Counted from the stretch's first letter, positions 34,998 through 47,753 are shown. The stretch is DNA of 64,000 bases from Codonopsis lanceolata (GCA_013146195.2 CM028378.1:5950340-6014339), one strand, 5' to 3'. Numbers and translations are program-made. The notes: generated by a model not told the origin, from the sequence alone.

Positions 34998-35607
34998 AGC
35001 ATATTGTTAATGCTTAAACATTTATGCAATTATGACTAACTTAATAATAGTTATATATGTCCTTTAATATTTACATTTTTCAAATATGAACTCTTTGGGT
35101 GGAATGAATGAAGTAGTTATCATATATATTTGTGAAATGTGTGATTTTCTTTAATGCTCATGAGTATGTGGCCATAATTGAAGCAGGTAGAAAAAGTGAG
35201 GGGAAGTGGTAAAAGTGTTTTCCTAAAAGGAAAAGTTTTGAAGAGGACAATTATTTAAGAACGGACGAAAAAGAAAAAGAGGTTGATAATTTGAAAACGG
35301 AGGGAGCAACATATCGATAATGTTTAAACATTTTTTGTAATTATTGCAAACTTTAATACTCCATTCGTTCCAGGAAAATAGTCTCTGTTTGAAAGTAAAC
35401 TTTTTTAAGAAAATGACACTTTTAGTAGTTCATGAGTAATAAAATGACACTTTTGAAAGTAGACTATTTAAGTAAAACATTCCAAAATGGAATAATTGAC
35501 TCTTTACCAGGAACGAGGAGTACTATATGTCGCTTAATATTTAGACTTTTCATACATGAAGTCTTTGGGTGGAACGAATGGAGTAGTTATCATATATATC
35601 TATAGTT
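34998..35607. repeat. Tandem duplication upstream of the resistance gene, one copy carrying a MITE
   Basis: The roughly 130-bp block 34998-35130 recurs at 35316-35357 plus 35521-35607. Shared words include CTTTGGGTGGAA and AGTAGTTATCATATATAT. The second copy is interrupted by the element at 35360-35520. Confidence 0.75.
35360..35520. mobile_element. Stowaway-like MITE (Tc1/mariner type)
   Basis: 161 bp with ends CTCCATTCGTTCC and GGAACGAGGAG, flanked by TA on each side (35358-35359, 35521-35522). TA duplications and CTCCNTCCGTTCC-type ends are typical of Stowaway MITEs. It lies about 185 bp upstream of the resistance-gene start codon. A related half-end (GAAAACGGAGGGAG) is at about 35298-35311. 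Confidence 0.82.
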
Positions 35608-35705
35608 GAGTAAGCTTGCCCTTGTTATATCTCTATGTTAGTAATTTTTATGAGTATAACTATCCTTTGATTTTTTGATTTGTAGATTTTCTCAATACAC
35701 AAGAA

Positions 35706-38700
35706 ATGGCTACAGACGTAGCTACTGGAGTTGCTACTTCTGTGTTGTCAGAAATCGGAGGACGTTTGATTATGAAAATTGGATGTCAGATTGGATATTT
35801 CATTAAGTACAACAACAACATTGAGAATCTAAAGGAACAAGCTGAGAACCTAAAGCTTAAGTTAAAATCTCAACAATTAACAGTTGATACTGCAAAAAGG
35901 AATGGGGATGTTATCTTGCCCGAGATTGATAGGTGGCTGGGAAGAGTGGATAAGCTATTGAAGGAAAAAACGAGCTCTTTTCAACAAGAAGTTCAAGAAA
36001 ACAAAGGGTGTCTATACGGTTGGTGTCCTAATGTGAAGGCATGGTACTCACTGAGCAGAAGGGCAAAGAAAATGACTCTAGAGGTGATCAAGCTACAAAA
36101 TCAAGGACATGGATTCAAGAAAATATCTGAACGTGCTCGTCCAATGGGTATAGAATTCATACCCACTGGAAATTTCCGAAGTTTTGAATCCAGGGAACGC
36201 ATTACACAAGAAGTAAAGGATATCGTAAAGGGTGGCGATTTCCACATGATTGGGATATGTGGACTCGGAGGTGTGGGTAAGACAACATTGATAAAAGAAG
36301 TTGGAAAATGGGCTCAGGAAGAGAAATTGTTTGATGACATTGTGATGGTGGCAGTGTCCCGAAATCCAGATTTGTATAATATTCAAGGTGAACTTGCAGA
36401 AAAGTTGGGTTTGAAATTTACTGAGAAAAGCTTGAATGTAAGAGCAGGCCGACTGTGGGAAAGATTACACAATTGTGCTGACACCAAGAGTAGTGGGAGA
36501 AATCTCATAATTTTGGATGATGTTTGGAAATGTATTAATTTGGATGAAATAGGAATTCCTGTTGGTGATAAGAAAACCACAATTGTGCTGACATCAAGAA
36601 GTGATGAGGTTTGCCTAGGATTGAGATGCAATAAGATTATCAGAGTTGATGTCTTAACTGAAAAGGAAGCATGGAGTCTGTTCAGGGAGACAGTTGGGGA
36701 CGATACCGTTGATGCACTTGATTTTTATCGAACTGCTTCTAGCGTGGCAAAAGAATGCGGAGGACTGCCCATTGCCATTGTAACAATTGGAAGTGCATTG
36801 AAAGGTAAACAAATAAGAGTGTGGAATGATGCGCTTCTAAAGCTCTCACAATCTATTATGCCGGGCAACCTCGTAGGAGTAGAGGAAAAAGTGTTTAAAT
36901 CACTGCAAATAAGCTACGACCAAGTAAATAGTGAGTATAAAGAAGCTGGGTCCATTTTTTTGCTCTACTGTTTATATCATGAAGATGCAAATATTCAGAT
37001 CGAAGAATTGGTTAGATTGGGGATGGGGAGGAATCTATTTGAAGGCATCAAGCTAGTAAATGAAGCAAGGTATAGGGTAGATGCATCGATAGACAAGCTT
37101 CAAAAATGTTTCTTGTTGCTAGATGGTGATAAGCCACACACAGTGAAAATGCATGATGTTGTGCGGGATGTTGGCATTTGGATTGCATCTCAAACGGATC
37201 ACTTCAAAATGATGCATGTGATAGATGGTGGATGGTGGCCAGACGATGCTTGCGAACATATCAAATGCATATCAGTGAGATCTTCCGAGATCAGCGAGCT
37301 TCCTTCAGGAGGGTTAAACTGTCCAGAGCTTCATATTTTACATATGTCGTGCCAGAGTCTTTCCATAGAGAAGCTGAATGTCGGGAACATGCTTGAGGGA
37401 ATGAACAAACTAAAAGTCCTAACCATGTTGTCTATGTCTATTTCCTCACTGCCGTCATCACTTCGATTGCTCACGAACCCAGTAGTTCGGACTGAGTACA
37501 TCTCGTCGTTAACAGATGTGTGTAGTATACCCGAGGAGTTGGTTAATCTAGAAATTTTGAGCTTAAGAGGTTGTGAATCTATTAAGAATGTTCCAATAGA
37601 AATGGGAAGACTTACTAAAATGAGGGTGCTAGACATGAGGGGTTGTCGTGTCAAAAGCATCTCGCCTGGCATCATCTCAAGCATGAGTCGGCTAGAAGAA
37701 CTATACACGGAATCATGGCCATGGGATGAAGAGGGTAATGCAAGCCTTAATGAGCTAGAGTTGTTAGGTAATTTGACTATCTTAATGACTAAGATCCGAT
37801 GCTCAGAGTTTCTTCCAAAAGACCTTGTCTTTGAGAAGCTAGAAAGGTACTACATAAAATTTGGCTCCGACGACTTTGAAAACCACTATGAACCCTTTAT
37901 GTATAGCTATATCGATGACATTATTGGTGACATTAGTAATTATCCATTTGTCCAGAAGGCTCTGTTTTTATGCCTTAATGATGGTACTGAAGCACCTATA
38001 CGGTTATGTGGGATTGGCAAGTTATTAAAGAAGAATGCCGAACGTGTTTGGCTCAAAGGGAATGAGTTAGTAATTGCTTTGGATAAGCTAGCTGCAGGAG
38101 GTTTTCGACACCTGAAGGAATTAAGGATTGAAGATTGTGATAATAAAGTGGTGGAGTATGTTGCTAACTACAACAGCAAGGTAGAGGAGTGGGACAACAG
38201 GCCTAATAGTTCTTACGGTGTATTTAGTAAGCTGGAGACATTGGTTCTTGATAACATGAGTCATTTAAAAGCCATTGTATCATGTTGTCATGATGGCAAA
38301 CCTGGAGGAGGATTCTTTGGAAATCTAAAAGAGATTAGACTGGGGCGAGTACCTGAATTAACCCATTTGTTTACACAGTCTGAAGCAGCAAGTTTGGAGC
38401 ATCTTGAAACTCTCTCAATCGTAGATTGTGAAAAGATGGAAGCAATTATCTTGGAGAACTTAGGACCAACAAACAATAATGTCATCAAGTTGCCCAATTT
38501 AAAAAGGCTAAAGCTTTCCTTCCTGAGCAGCCTCATTTGTTTCGGTAATGTGATTGAGTTTCCTCAGTTGAGTGAGTTGGAGTTATGCAATCTTAGCAAA
38601 CAGTCCATCTTCAACCAGAAGGTATTTAATTTTATTAACAATATTAATTATGTATTTTAAACAGTCCATATTAATTTATTATGTATTTCAACAGGTCAGG

Positions 38701-39297
38701 TTTCCTAGCTTGGAGAGACTGGAATTGGGTAGTATGAAGAGCAAGGAGTTATGGGGCAGCCAAGATCCACTGATCTTCTTCCAGAAACTTAAGACCCTCT
38801 CTGTTTGTGGGTTTAGTAGAATCGTAAATATTATACCATCGAATTCAGCACAATACTTCAGTGGTCTAATGAAATTAGAAGTACGTGATTGTCCTTTACT
38901 GGAAGAGGTGTTTGAGTGCATAGGAGTGAACATCGGAGGGGCTGACGTTGATCATCTTAGTCTCTTCACAAACCTAACTCAAATAAGTGTGGTGGGTTGT
39001 GACCGTTTGAAGAGTTTATTCTCTTCTTCTTTGGCCAGAAATCTTCCGAATCTCAATTGGTTAAAGATAGGTTACTGTGAATCAATGGAAGAAGTGATTG
39101 GAAAGGAGGAAGGAGTAGAAGAAGATGGAAGGATAGGTGAAACCATTTTTCCTGAATTAAGGAACCTCGAGCTTTGGTACCTCCCAGAGTTGAAGAGGTT
39201 TTGCCCCGTCAATAGTAATTGGAAATTGCCAGATCGCTTGCAGATAAATGTGAGTTCTTGTCCAAAATGTACGGATTTCACAAGAAAAAGTAGATAA
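35706..39297 (+). CDS. CC-NBS-LRR disease resistance protein (RPS2/RPS5-like clade)
   Basis: Intracellular immune receptor of 1172 aa in two exons: 35706-38621 (972 codons) and 38695-39297 (200 codons plus stop). The 73-bp phase-0 intron (38622-38694) has GT..AG ends. Residues 1-150 form an N-terminal coiled-coil region without an obvious EDVID motif. NB-ARC motifs are all present: P-loop GICGLGGVGKTTL (183-195), Walker B/kinase-2 NLIILDDVW (266-274), RNBS-B TTIVLTSRS (291-299), RNBS-C LTEKEAWSLF (317-326), GLPL ECGGLPIAI (350-358) and MHD VKMHDVVRD (480-488). Irregular leucine-rich repeats fill about 510-1172. Walker B normally marks ATP hydrolysis, and P-loop plus MHD mark a switchable ADP/ATP receptor. 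The frame has no internal stop, so the gene is probably functional. Intron retention would end the protein at 984 aa. The start context is AAGAAATGGC. A TTTGTAG acceptor-like site at 35681-35685 hints at a 5' UTR intron. Neighbours on both sides are transposons. The recognised pathogen is unknown. Confidence 0.95.
38622..38694 (+). other. Intron of the resistance gene
   Basis: The donor AAG|GTATTT and acceptor CAACAG|GTC join two LRR-coding frames in phase 0. The intron is AT-rich. A second AG at 38663-38664 is less likely because joining there changes the frame. Confidence 0.85.
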
Positions 39298-39726
39298 AAA
39301 AGAAGAAGACACAGTGGTACGGTACAACAACATATGGATATCATTCGAAAAGGTACATAACAAGTCTTTGTATTTGTGGTTTTATCAAAAACTTATCCAC
39401 AATTCATCTCAAAGCATGCCTTTGCTTTTGCTTATTAATTTATAAGTTTGCATCACCGCAGGGAATTGATTCTCCATTTTTTTCTCTTATTATTTATTTC
39501 TTTATATTTAATATTTTTTGATGCAATAATTAAATTGTTTCTCAACTTTTTTAAAAATAAATAAATAAATAAGTTTGTCTTAAAAGGTACCACTTTCTTA
39601 ACCCAATGTGCCGATCAAAATGTGCTACTTAAAGTGTAGTTAATTTCATGAATCCTTAGTTTGTTGCCTCAGTTAAGTAGTATAGACTTTGATTTTATTT
39701 ATTGAGCCAACTGTATACATATATAC

Positions 39727-39799
<73 letters not shown>

Positions 39800-39921
39800 G
39801 TGTGTGTATATTTCCTCTATGAATTAAATTAATCATAAAAAACTAACGTGAGATTTGATAGAAACTTTAATGAGATATTTACTTTTTTAGCATAAATTTT
39901 ATGGGGCCAAAATACGATTCA
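39298..39921. other. 3' flank of the resistance gene with compound microsatellite
   Basis: AT-rich; the AATAAATAAATAAATAAG run (about 39556-39573) could supply a poly(A) signal. The microsatellite is at 39714-39810. No further gene is seen. Confidence 0.5.
39714..39810. repeat. Compound microsatellite (TA)n-(TACA)n-(TG)n
   Basis: TA dinucleotides (about 39729-39767) grade into TACA tetranucleotides (to about 39796) and a short TGTG tract. Confidence 0.95.
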
Positions 39922-41112
39922 TGTAACACCTAAAAATGTTGTATGCTCATCTTGCTTGCACAATAGACTTATCAACTTCATGTGTGTGAGTAGGCCATAG
40001 TATGGAAAATACGCTTGAGTTGTTTGAATCATGTTTGTTAGCGTGTTAAAGTTGTAATTGCACGACTCGACGTCGTTAGATAAACGACATGATCGAGGGT
40101 TCGTATACTTGGTTTTGTGCGCGACTAATTGATAGGTGGCGTTCCAGGTTTGTAAGGCATGTTCATTATGTCTTATATGGGTTGTTTTATAGCTTATTCA
40201 TGATTTGACCTCACTTGGATTGCGTGCATTATGCGTCGTTGTTGTTCGTTTCCATTAGGGTTTGTCGTACCTCGACTTGCCCCATTGCATGTGAACCCAA
40301 CTCATTTATGTACTTGGATCCCTTTCTTAGACTCTTAACGTGTTTAGGGTCACCTTTGTGTATGCATTTGGAATTATTTGACTCAAGATTTGACCTCATT
40401 ACCTTGATTAGCACGTGCGTACGCATTAGGGTGTGGTGCACTCCATCGTGCACGGTTACGGTTACTGGTAAATCTTGTCGACTCAACCTTGGTTATATGC
40501 TGGAAACCTTACCTAGGTCCTTAACATGTTTAAAGTCCCATACTCTCACTCGTTTGATTGTGCCTTCATCGCCTTGGTTAGCATTCGTTGTATCGCGATG
40601 CAGGAAACTGAATCTTGTGTACGTCGCGTCTTTTGGAGTTTCGATACTCTTGATTGTTGTCAATGTCACGTCTCATGTTCTTTCCCGTTCATTCGTAACT
40701 TCATTCTTGTGTTTCGATCACAAGTTATTGTGTCTTGTCCCCATTTCGTTTCGAGTTGTTTTAGGTGTGGTTTGGGCAAGTCTCAGACTTGTTTTGAATT
40801 TGGTTTCAACCTAGGATGGTTGGGGTTTGGGTTGGGGTTCATTTAGGCTTAGTTTTAAGTCCATTTGCCCAAATATCTTGGATGAGGTCGCATCCACTTT
40901 GGAATGCGCTCGCATTGTTCCCTAAAAGAAAACACAGAAGAAAACCTCCATGATGCGCTTGCATTGGGAGACGCAATGCGACCGCATTGTGACTAGATTT
41001 ACTTCGAGCAGATTTCTGCAAATTTGAATTTTTGAAGGGAAAAACGTATTATACCCTTAAAACCCCCACCCCCTTTGCCCTTGGAAGGGCAATTTGGTCC
41101 TCCAACACCCTC

Positions 41113-41118
41113 TATATA
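41113..41118 (+). promoter_or_regulatory. TATA box of the solo LTR
   Basis: TATATA lies about 125 bp downstream of the GC-rich dyad cluster and upstream of a CT-rich leader. The spacing resembles the other LTRs. Confidence 0.45.
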
Positions 41119-41170
41119 TCTGAAACCTCTCATCCTCTCCTCACTATTCATCTTCAATCGGTGAAACATA

Positions 41171-41171
41171 A

Positions 41172-41202
<31 letters not shown>

Positions 41203-41210
41203 GGGAGGGA
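41171..41210. repeat. (GA)n microsatellite
   Basis: GA dinucleotides with a single CA and a few GGGA variants, in the LTR leader. Confidence 0.95.
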
Positions 41211-43127
41211 GAAAGAGGTGTTCCTCGAGGTAAGATTACTAGGTGTAATCTCATCCCCCGAAGATCCAACCGTCCGATTTTCGAGCCGAGACTATCATCG
41301 GAAAGCCCTTGACGGAGCATTTCCCACTGATTCAATCTTCGATCTAAATAGGTTTGTAGGTTGAAAATGGTAAGTTAATAAAGCCCCTCCTTCTCCCTCT
41401 AGCTCAAAATCAAGTTATGGTGTTAGGGTACAATTGTACCCGCTCCAATGAGGTATTTCTTGTTAGTATGATGAATTTATATGATCTTTTGATTTGTGAT
41501 TATGTTGGGTTAATTTTGAAATGGGTTTGATAATGTTTATTGAAGTACTTAGAAGTTGTAATTCTTATTGTTGGGTTTAGAACACCGTATGGTTTAGTTA
41601 ATCCTGAATTTTCCTTTTGACCTAGAAATTAAGTATTAATATTTCAACATAGCGGGGTCAATTAAGTGTTAAATGGAGTATGTTGAGACCTATGATGAAA
41701 TCCTACCACTTTTAGAGTTCGTTGGGTCTCGATTGGGAGATCCAGATAATTGGTCTTATGAACCGTTTCAGGACACATGATGTTTACGGACTTCAATTGA
41801 AGTCTCGAGATGTTGAGGACCGTCAATTATTAGACCCTTTGAATTTAGGGTGTTTAGTTTGGAATGCTGAAACATTCGAACCTTGGTTCGTGCACAAGGG
41901 TGCGTTGATTTGTAATAGACTTAAGATGTAAATATTTATATAATCGTGAGGGATCGGGAACGTGGTTGGATAACCGTCGTTGTGACTATGGACAGCGTAC
42001 TCTTTGAGGCACTCAATGATTCGAGTCTAGATTTCTAGCCTTGGGTTGTAGTTAAAACAATGGAGAACATAGACTTGAGTGAATGGGTGGTGACAGTCGG
42101 TCTACGGGCACCACTCAATATATGATCGGAAGGACTTTGAGACCATGTGTTGAGAACGCTCTAGGTATGGAAGATAGAACCTAGACTCACCGGAGTTGAT
42201 TAAGGATTGATAAGACATCAATGTAAGAATTATTTGAGCCCTACGGGTTGGAGAGGCTTATCGTCTCTAATGTCTTAACCGGCGTGATCTTGTCATTTGT
42301 GTGTCCAAGGGGACACCTAGACTTCATAGTCTTTGTTAACAGTTGTGTCCTGAATAATCTCCTCAAGTGTACTTCCTTGCTACTCGATGTATAGAGACTA
42401 CTTGGATAGGTTCAATGTATTAGAAGGTGGATGTCTATGATATCCATTGGGTTAGTTGAGGAGTATTAGTACTCGAATATAGTACGGTGTGCGGTGAATT
42501 GGGCTATAGAATGGAAGACCATTCTAAGATGTTTTGATAAGTGTACTTATGATGCTTATATGTTGCATAATTATTATGATTGGGACTTGTATATATGCTA
42601 GAAATGAATTCTCTATGCCTATACGATGATATACTGTATTAAAGCATATTTTGTTATAATTGCTTCAAACATGAATTGTACTTGAAATGCCTAAACGTTT
42701 TCAACGATATTGGAATCAAGAACTTGATTTGAAATAGGGTTTCATAATGAATATAGAAACCTAGTTAGTATCATAAATCGAGAACTTAGATGGGGTTACC
42801 TTGCATATAGAAATTATTCCCTAATTTGGTAAACTTGTAGTAAAGACTCAAAGTAGTTGCTATTAGGGAAGAATGGAATATAACAGACATTGCGTTCAAT
42901 CCCTACGTGGTTTACAGACTCTATATTTAGCTCTAGTGTCATTTGTTAATTGACAACAAATATGTGTTGATCATGGTTTACGTGGGAGAGTTTTATAGCC
43001 TACTTGATTGGATGAGTTCGCTTTGTCGAACTTGATCCCTATTTGATCTTTGCAAGTAAATATCTAATTGTACATTGCATTATGTCCAGCTAGCATTACG
43101 CGATTTGATTGGTTTAGATTGAAGGTA

Positions 43128-43224
43128 GGACGATACATCGCCTTCACGAATCATACGTGAGATTCGTGTTCACTATGTATCGCCTTCACAAATCGTACGT
43201 GAGATTCATGTTCGCTATATTGCC
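43128..43224 (+). other. Conserved LTR stem-loop, copy 4, with one arm pair duplicated
   Basis: The stem-loop at 43128-43184 is followed at once by a second version of its right two thirds (43185-43224). The companion dyad CCACTGTGGGCCGTAGTGG is at 43250-43268. Confidence 0.7.
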
Positions 43225-44570
43225 ATGTTGGAGATCCGCACGCACCCCTCCACTGTGGGCCGTAGTGGGAAGTAGTCACCTTTGCCGTAACAATACGTGC
43301 ACCATTGGTTTGCTTTTAGCCGAGCGCAGTTTCAGTATATCGATGCATCGACACAAGCATCGTAGTCACGATATTAGGTTAACACTGTGTATTGCAGGGG
43401 CAACGCATAAACATTGATTCGGTAACTTATTCAACCCTTATGTGGCCTAACATGGGCAATTATATGAATATCATCATGTTATGTGAAATATGTGGGATAT
43501 GTGGTATACATGGATCGTGTAGATAAGCAACTATTATTGTATGACTATGGTGAGGAGGTTTGTCATACTGACATGATTTGGTAACAATTTTTTACTGTAC
43601 TTTATTGCATGTAGTATCTTACTCGATCATTATGACTCACTCTGTGTTTTTATTTCACTAGTGTGCAGTTGTTCGGTGGCACTGCGTAGAGGTCGTGTGG
43701 ATCAAAGTTATAGCTGTGTGCGGCGTGTTCGATAGTTCATGTTGAGGACGAGTTGATCAGAGTGCACAACGGATGGTTCTTTCGAGTCATATCTCATGGA
43801 GCCTCATAGTCATCATTATTTCTTGTTTCGTCTTATTTTTTGTGAGGACGGCATATTTGTAAAGTTACATAGACTTTACTGTGGGGTAGAATTACTCTAG
43901 TTGTTGTAGTCGTTGTAGTATCGTTTGAGGCCGACGTGTACTATCGAGCCGTTGTACTTTATTTTAGTATTTATTCTATTTTTCTCCCGAGCATGCGGTA
44001 GCTTGAGGCATCATTATATATCATCTCCGGTAAGATTAACAGTTGTAGGTCAAGTTGTTTTTCCAAGCATGTCTTAGCTCGTGGTTTCTCGTGTTATTGT
44101 TGTTGTCTCCGGCATGTTTAGTTGTTCAGATCGTGGTTTTTTTTAGAATTTGTAGACTTGTATCCTATTAGTTGGTTTTCCCGCCGATATGTTTTAGCTA
44201 TCGTGTGGTTGTTGTCCAGGTTGGGTTTCTTGTTGTTGTATGGGCTGTTGGATGCCGAGGGTTTGTTGCCCGTGCACAATGTTGCGTCACACGGTTCGAA
44301 TTTTTAGGCCAAGAGATTGACAATCTCTTGGGTCGTGTTTTGGCTTGGAGCTTGATAGCTCGGGCACAATGTATGATTGTTTCCGTAATTTTTGTTTTTG
44401 TTGTCCTGTATCGCCGTTACGGCTTTACTTTCTCATTAGAGCATTGTTTTAACTCGAAATTTTCGGCATGTTCCATTATGCTTAGCAGGCCCTTGTCCAT
44501 TCATTAAATTGTTTTAGCGTCACAACATTAGAATTTTGTATTGTATTCCGGGTCGGGTCATTACAATTCG

Positions 44571-45599
44571 CACCCGAAAGTATCTATTCAAATCTCAATT
44601 GCTCCTTAGCCTACAAATTAAGTGTCTCACTTTCATACACAATTTCGCTATTTGTCTTACTTTACCCCCTCCCGTCTACAGGTGTTAATAATATTAATGA
44701 AAAATGACTCGTGCATGTCACATTAGGATTAATTTCATCATTTTGCTTGGGTGCAAAGTTGGATTTAGTTATAATTCTATCATTTAGTTAACCATTTGAT
44801 ATTTAAGATATGTTTGTAATAAATATTAATGAATAATTGTTTCAACAATCCAAAAATAATTAAAATTTGTCCCTAATGTTCATGAATTGCTAGTAGACTT
44901 CCGATGAATTTGCGATGTACATGGACTGCTAGTGGACTTTCTTAAAGTGCAAGGACTAATGATGTAATTTGATCATTATTTAATTTCTTTTCGTATCCCT
45001 CACTTTCTTTGGTCTCATCATTCATAGACTTACCACCACCATCACCATTTCTACCACCTCAAATTCCACCACTAACTCGAAAATCAATTTTTGATTCATT
45101 TTATTAATTTCTATTTTTTATTCCTTACAACGTCCTTCAACTTAACCCATATGCAAAACTCATAATTTGTAAACCCAACACACCCACAACCTTAAATATC
45201 ACTATTTACAAGCCTATTTTTTTAAATCTTAAAATTTGAAGGTTGAAACCCAAACCCATATGAATATTTAAAAATTTGGATATCTAATAATATTGTATTT
45301 CACCAGATTAATATATAATTTGGTTCCTAAACTTGTCATTTCCGATTTATATGGTAATTGATGTTGAAACTTTCATATTATGGCTCTTCAATCCAATTTT
45401 GGGCTTCATGTTATTCCCTGGTGGCGTTAACTTTGGAAGGAACGTTAAATTTTTTATGAAATAACAATTTTACCCTCACTTGAGCTGAGTAGGATGTCCA
45501 CCTGAAATTAATCATAATATATAAAAAAGAAAAATATGGTATTTTATGAATCGAATATACAACTAAAAGTTCAAAAATATATAAAAAAAAGCAAAACAA
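44571..45599. other. AT-rich intergenic region, no gene seen
   Basis: No recognisable domain or defined element ends. A block near 45320-45490 resembles the non-coding text around 57590-57660, suggesting a Tat-like LTR remnant. Confidence 0.35.
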
Positions 45600-45916
45600 A
45601 TCAAAAGTAAACAATTACAAACATAAAATGAAATAAATATAGTACTTTGTGGAATCGTAAACCTTTCATAATGGTGGAACCGATAATTCCTTTCAACTCT
45701 CCGATCCGAGTCAACACTTCCATATTTGTCGACAACCTCCTCGTCGTCCGAAACCTCCTACTCTCATTTGTTCGTTCTTTTGAGCCCCTTTGAGTTTCTT
45801 TTGTCATTTTGGCCCCCTCTGACGTTTTGAAAGTAAAGTATTGTTTAGTCCATTTTTAATCTGTAATAACATTTTAAGAGATTATAAATTAGAGGTACGA
45901 ATTTGGGGTGTCTACA
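45600..45916 (-). mobile_element. Tat-like LTR fragment (5' end of LTR)
   Basis: On the minus strand it begins TGTAGACACCCCAAATTCG at 45916, the same start as the LTR at 62839. The remainder is diverged. The left limit is uncertain. Confidence 0.55.
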
Positions 45917-46599
45917 CCCCATGTTCGTGCATACGATAAAGAACATCTACTCTATATAAATTTACCCCTTACTAGAGGTGACAAACGGACGAGTATGAAC
46001 GGGCATGTGCGGCGCCTATATGGGTAATGAGCGATCAAGTAAGTGTCAATTTAATAATATAAGTATATATGAACGGGCAATAAACGGGCATAGACACCTA
46101 TAAATACCCATCTATTGACTAACACAAAATTATTAAATAAATACAATAATTACAAAAAAAAAAAAAAGTACTCAAAAAATGAACCGTTAATGCGTGGGTG
46201 ATTCAATTTTTCGTGTGTTCATTAACTTGAGGATCCTTTATGTGAGGTCGCGTCATGTGGGCTCCATTCACATGCAATTTATTTTTATTTAATACGTGGT
46301 CAGTTTGTGGTAGGAGTAGGTGTATGGATTTACCTCATGTCACCTATTTGCAGTCAATCTGGTACTGGTACGTAATGTTTTAAATATCCTTAGGTGGACG
46401 TTAGATGTCAGATCAACATCTAGTGTTTTGGGAAGTAGTTGGGGGCTTAGATGGAGCCAAGAAATTAACGCATAATTATATATTTATATGTAAAATAAAA
46501 TTATAACTAATTAACTAATTAACTAACATCAATATCATATAAGTTACAATTTATAACTTACAACTTACAACAAAAAGTAAGGTAGCACCACTTGTAAGT
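45917..46599. other. Intergenic region, possible MITE remnant, no gene seen
   Basis: A GACAAACGGACGAGTATGAA-type start near 45974 with repeated ACGGGCAT words resembles degenerate MITEs, but terminal repeats could not be found. Confidence 0.3.
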
Positions 46600-46815
46600 T
46601 GCAACATAACTACAACATAGCTGCAACAAAACAATTGCAAAACAGCAACAAAAACCATCCCAAAAATAACAACAAAACAACCACAAAGCAGCTCAAAAAC
46701 AAAAGCAAAACAACCCAAAAATAGCAGCAAAATAGACCCAAAACAACTCTAAAACAACAGCAAAGCACAACTAAAAAAACAGTAAAATAGGGCCAAAACA
46801 GACAATAAGACAGCA
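46600..46815. repeat. CAAAACAAC-rich minisatellite
   Basis: Imperfect units rich in AAAACA, AACAAC and CAGCAA extend for about 200 bp with almost no T on the plus strand. Confidence 0.7.
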
Positions 46816-47753
46816 ACTACTAAGTCCTATATAACCAAGTAGTGTGACAGCCCGACCCGGACCCCAATGCGGGATCCCGAATCCCGCCGTCCAAATAGGC
46901 AAGATAAACACACAAACATGCGCAAGTAAGTTTACGAAATTCATGTGGCGCAACATTTCATACGAATAACAACTCGGCTACACTTGGCCGGAAAAACAAC
47001 TTAAATTAAACAAGTCATCGGCGACGTTACGTAGAACCCAACAACTACTCCTACAATTAACACATGCTTATAAAACCTCAACGGCCACAACATGCCGGAG
47101 ACAACAACAACAATAATACTTTAAACAAGCTTTAGCGGAAGAAACTGTGATGAACCAACAACATATAAACAGGCTCGACATATAGTCGGCATACCAAAAG
47201 ATTACAAGTGACAAATATTTAAGTTACTACCACAACAAAACCCCAAGCCAAGTCTACATGACTTGCTTCCCAACGTCCTTTCCAAAATAAAAGATTAACC
47301 AGTTAAAGTCCAAAAGAGCAACCTCGCTCACAAACGACCAAGCGAATAAGCGAGTCTAGCGTGGGACGTCTCCTCGGCTTTGATCTAAGGAAAACAAAGC
47401 AAACAAATAGGGTAAGTCGAAAGACTTAGTAAGTTACCAAAATATGCATGTTCATGTTATAGCATGACATTTATCACAATTATGGCATATTATCATCATT
47501 TAACACTTAGCACCTTATTCACATAAGTGCGTAAAGTAAATCATACAAGTAGGATATGATAGTCACGGCCGCTTCGTAGCTCCTGCAATACATTCTGTTA
47601 CTGGTTCGTGCCATCGATGTTATGTGAATTCATCGACTCATACCGAGAACCTACTCGATTTCATTAGCAGCCAATGCGGCACGTATTGATACGGCAAAGG
47701 GGCTACTTCCCCACTGCGGCCCACAGTGGAGGCGTGTGTGAAGTCCCAGGTGC

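Larger units (their letters stand above)
39922..44565 (+). mobile_element. Solo LTR (4.6 kb) of a chromovirus-like gypsy element
   Basis: It starts TGTAACACC and ends CGGGTCGGGTCATTACA, matching the terminus of the LTR at 19549-22847. The flanks are ATTCA (39917-39921) and ATTCG (44566-44570), a target duplication with one mismatch. No primer site, polyprotein or polypurine tract adjoins it, so internal sequence was probably lost by LTR-LTR recombination. It contains near-palindromes (40881-40988), TATA box (41113), GA microsatellite (41171-41210), a GTAAGTTA donor-like site (41370) and the stem-loops. ORFs such as 40215-40814 have no recognisable domain. It lies about 0.6 kb downstream of the resistance gene. 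Confidence 0.82.

Noticed and set aside
35706..38660. Single-exon 984-aa model of the resistance gene
   Set aside because: The last 12 residues are read from an AT-rich intron; splicing joins a further 200-aa LRR-rich exon in phase.
40215..40814. 199-aa plus-strand ORF
   Set aside because: It lies wholly inside the solo LTR, has no recognisable domain, and its sister LTRs do not keep the frame.
41144..41335. Serine-leucine repeat ORF
   Set aside because: It is the GA microsatellite read on the minus strand, inside an LTR leader.
46610..46816. Hydrophobic 68-aa ORF suggesting a membrane protein
   Set aside because: It is the CAAAACAAC-rich minisatellite read on the minus strand, giving artificial V/L/F/C runs.
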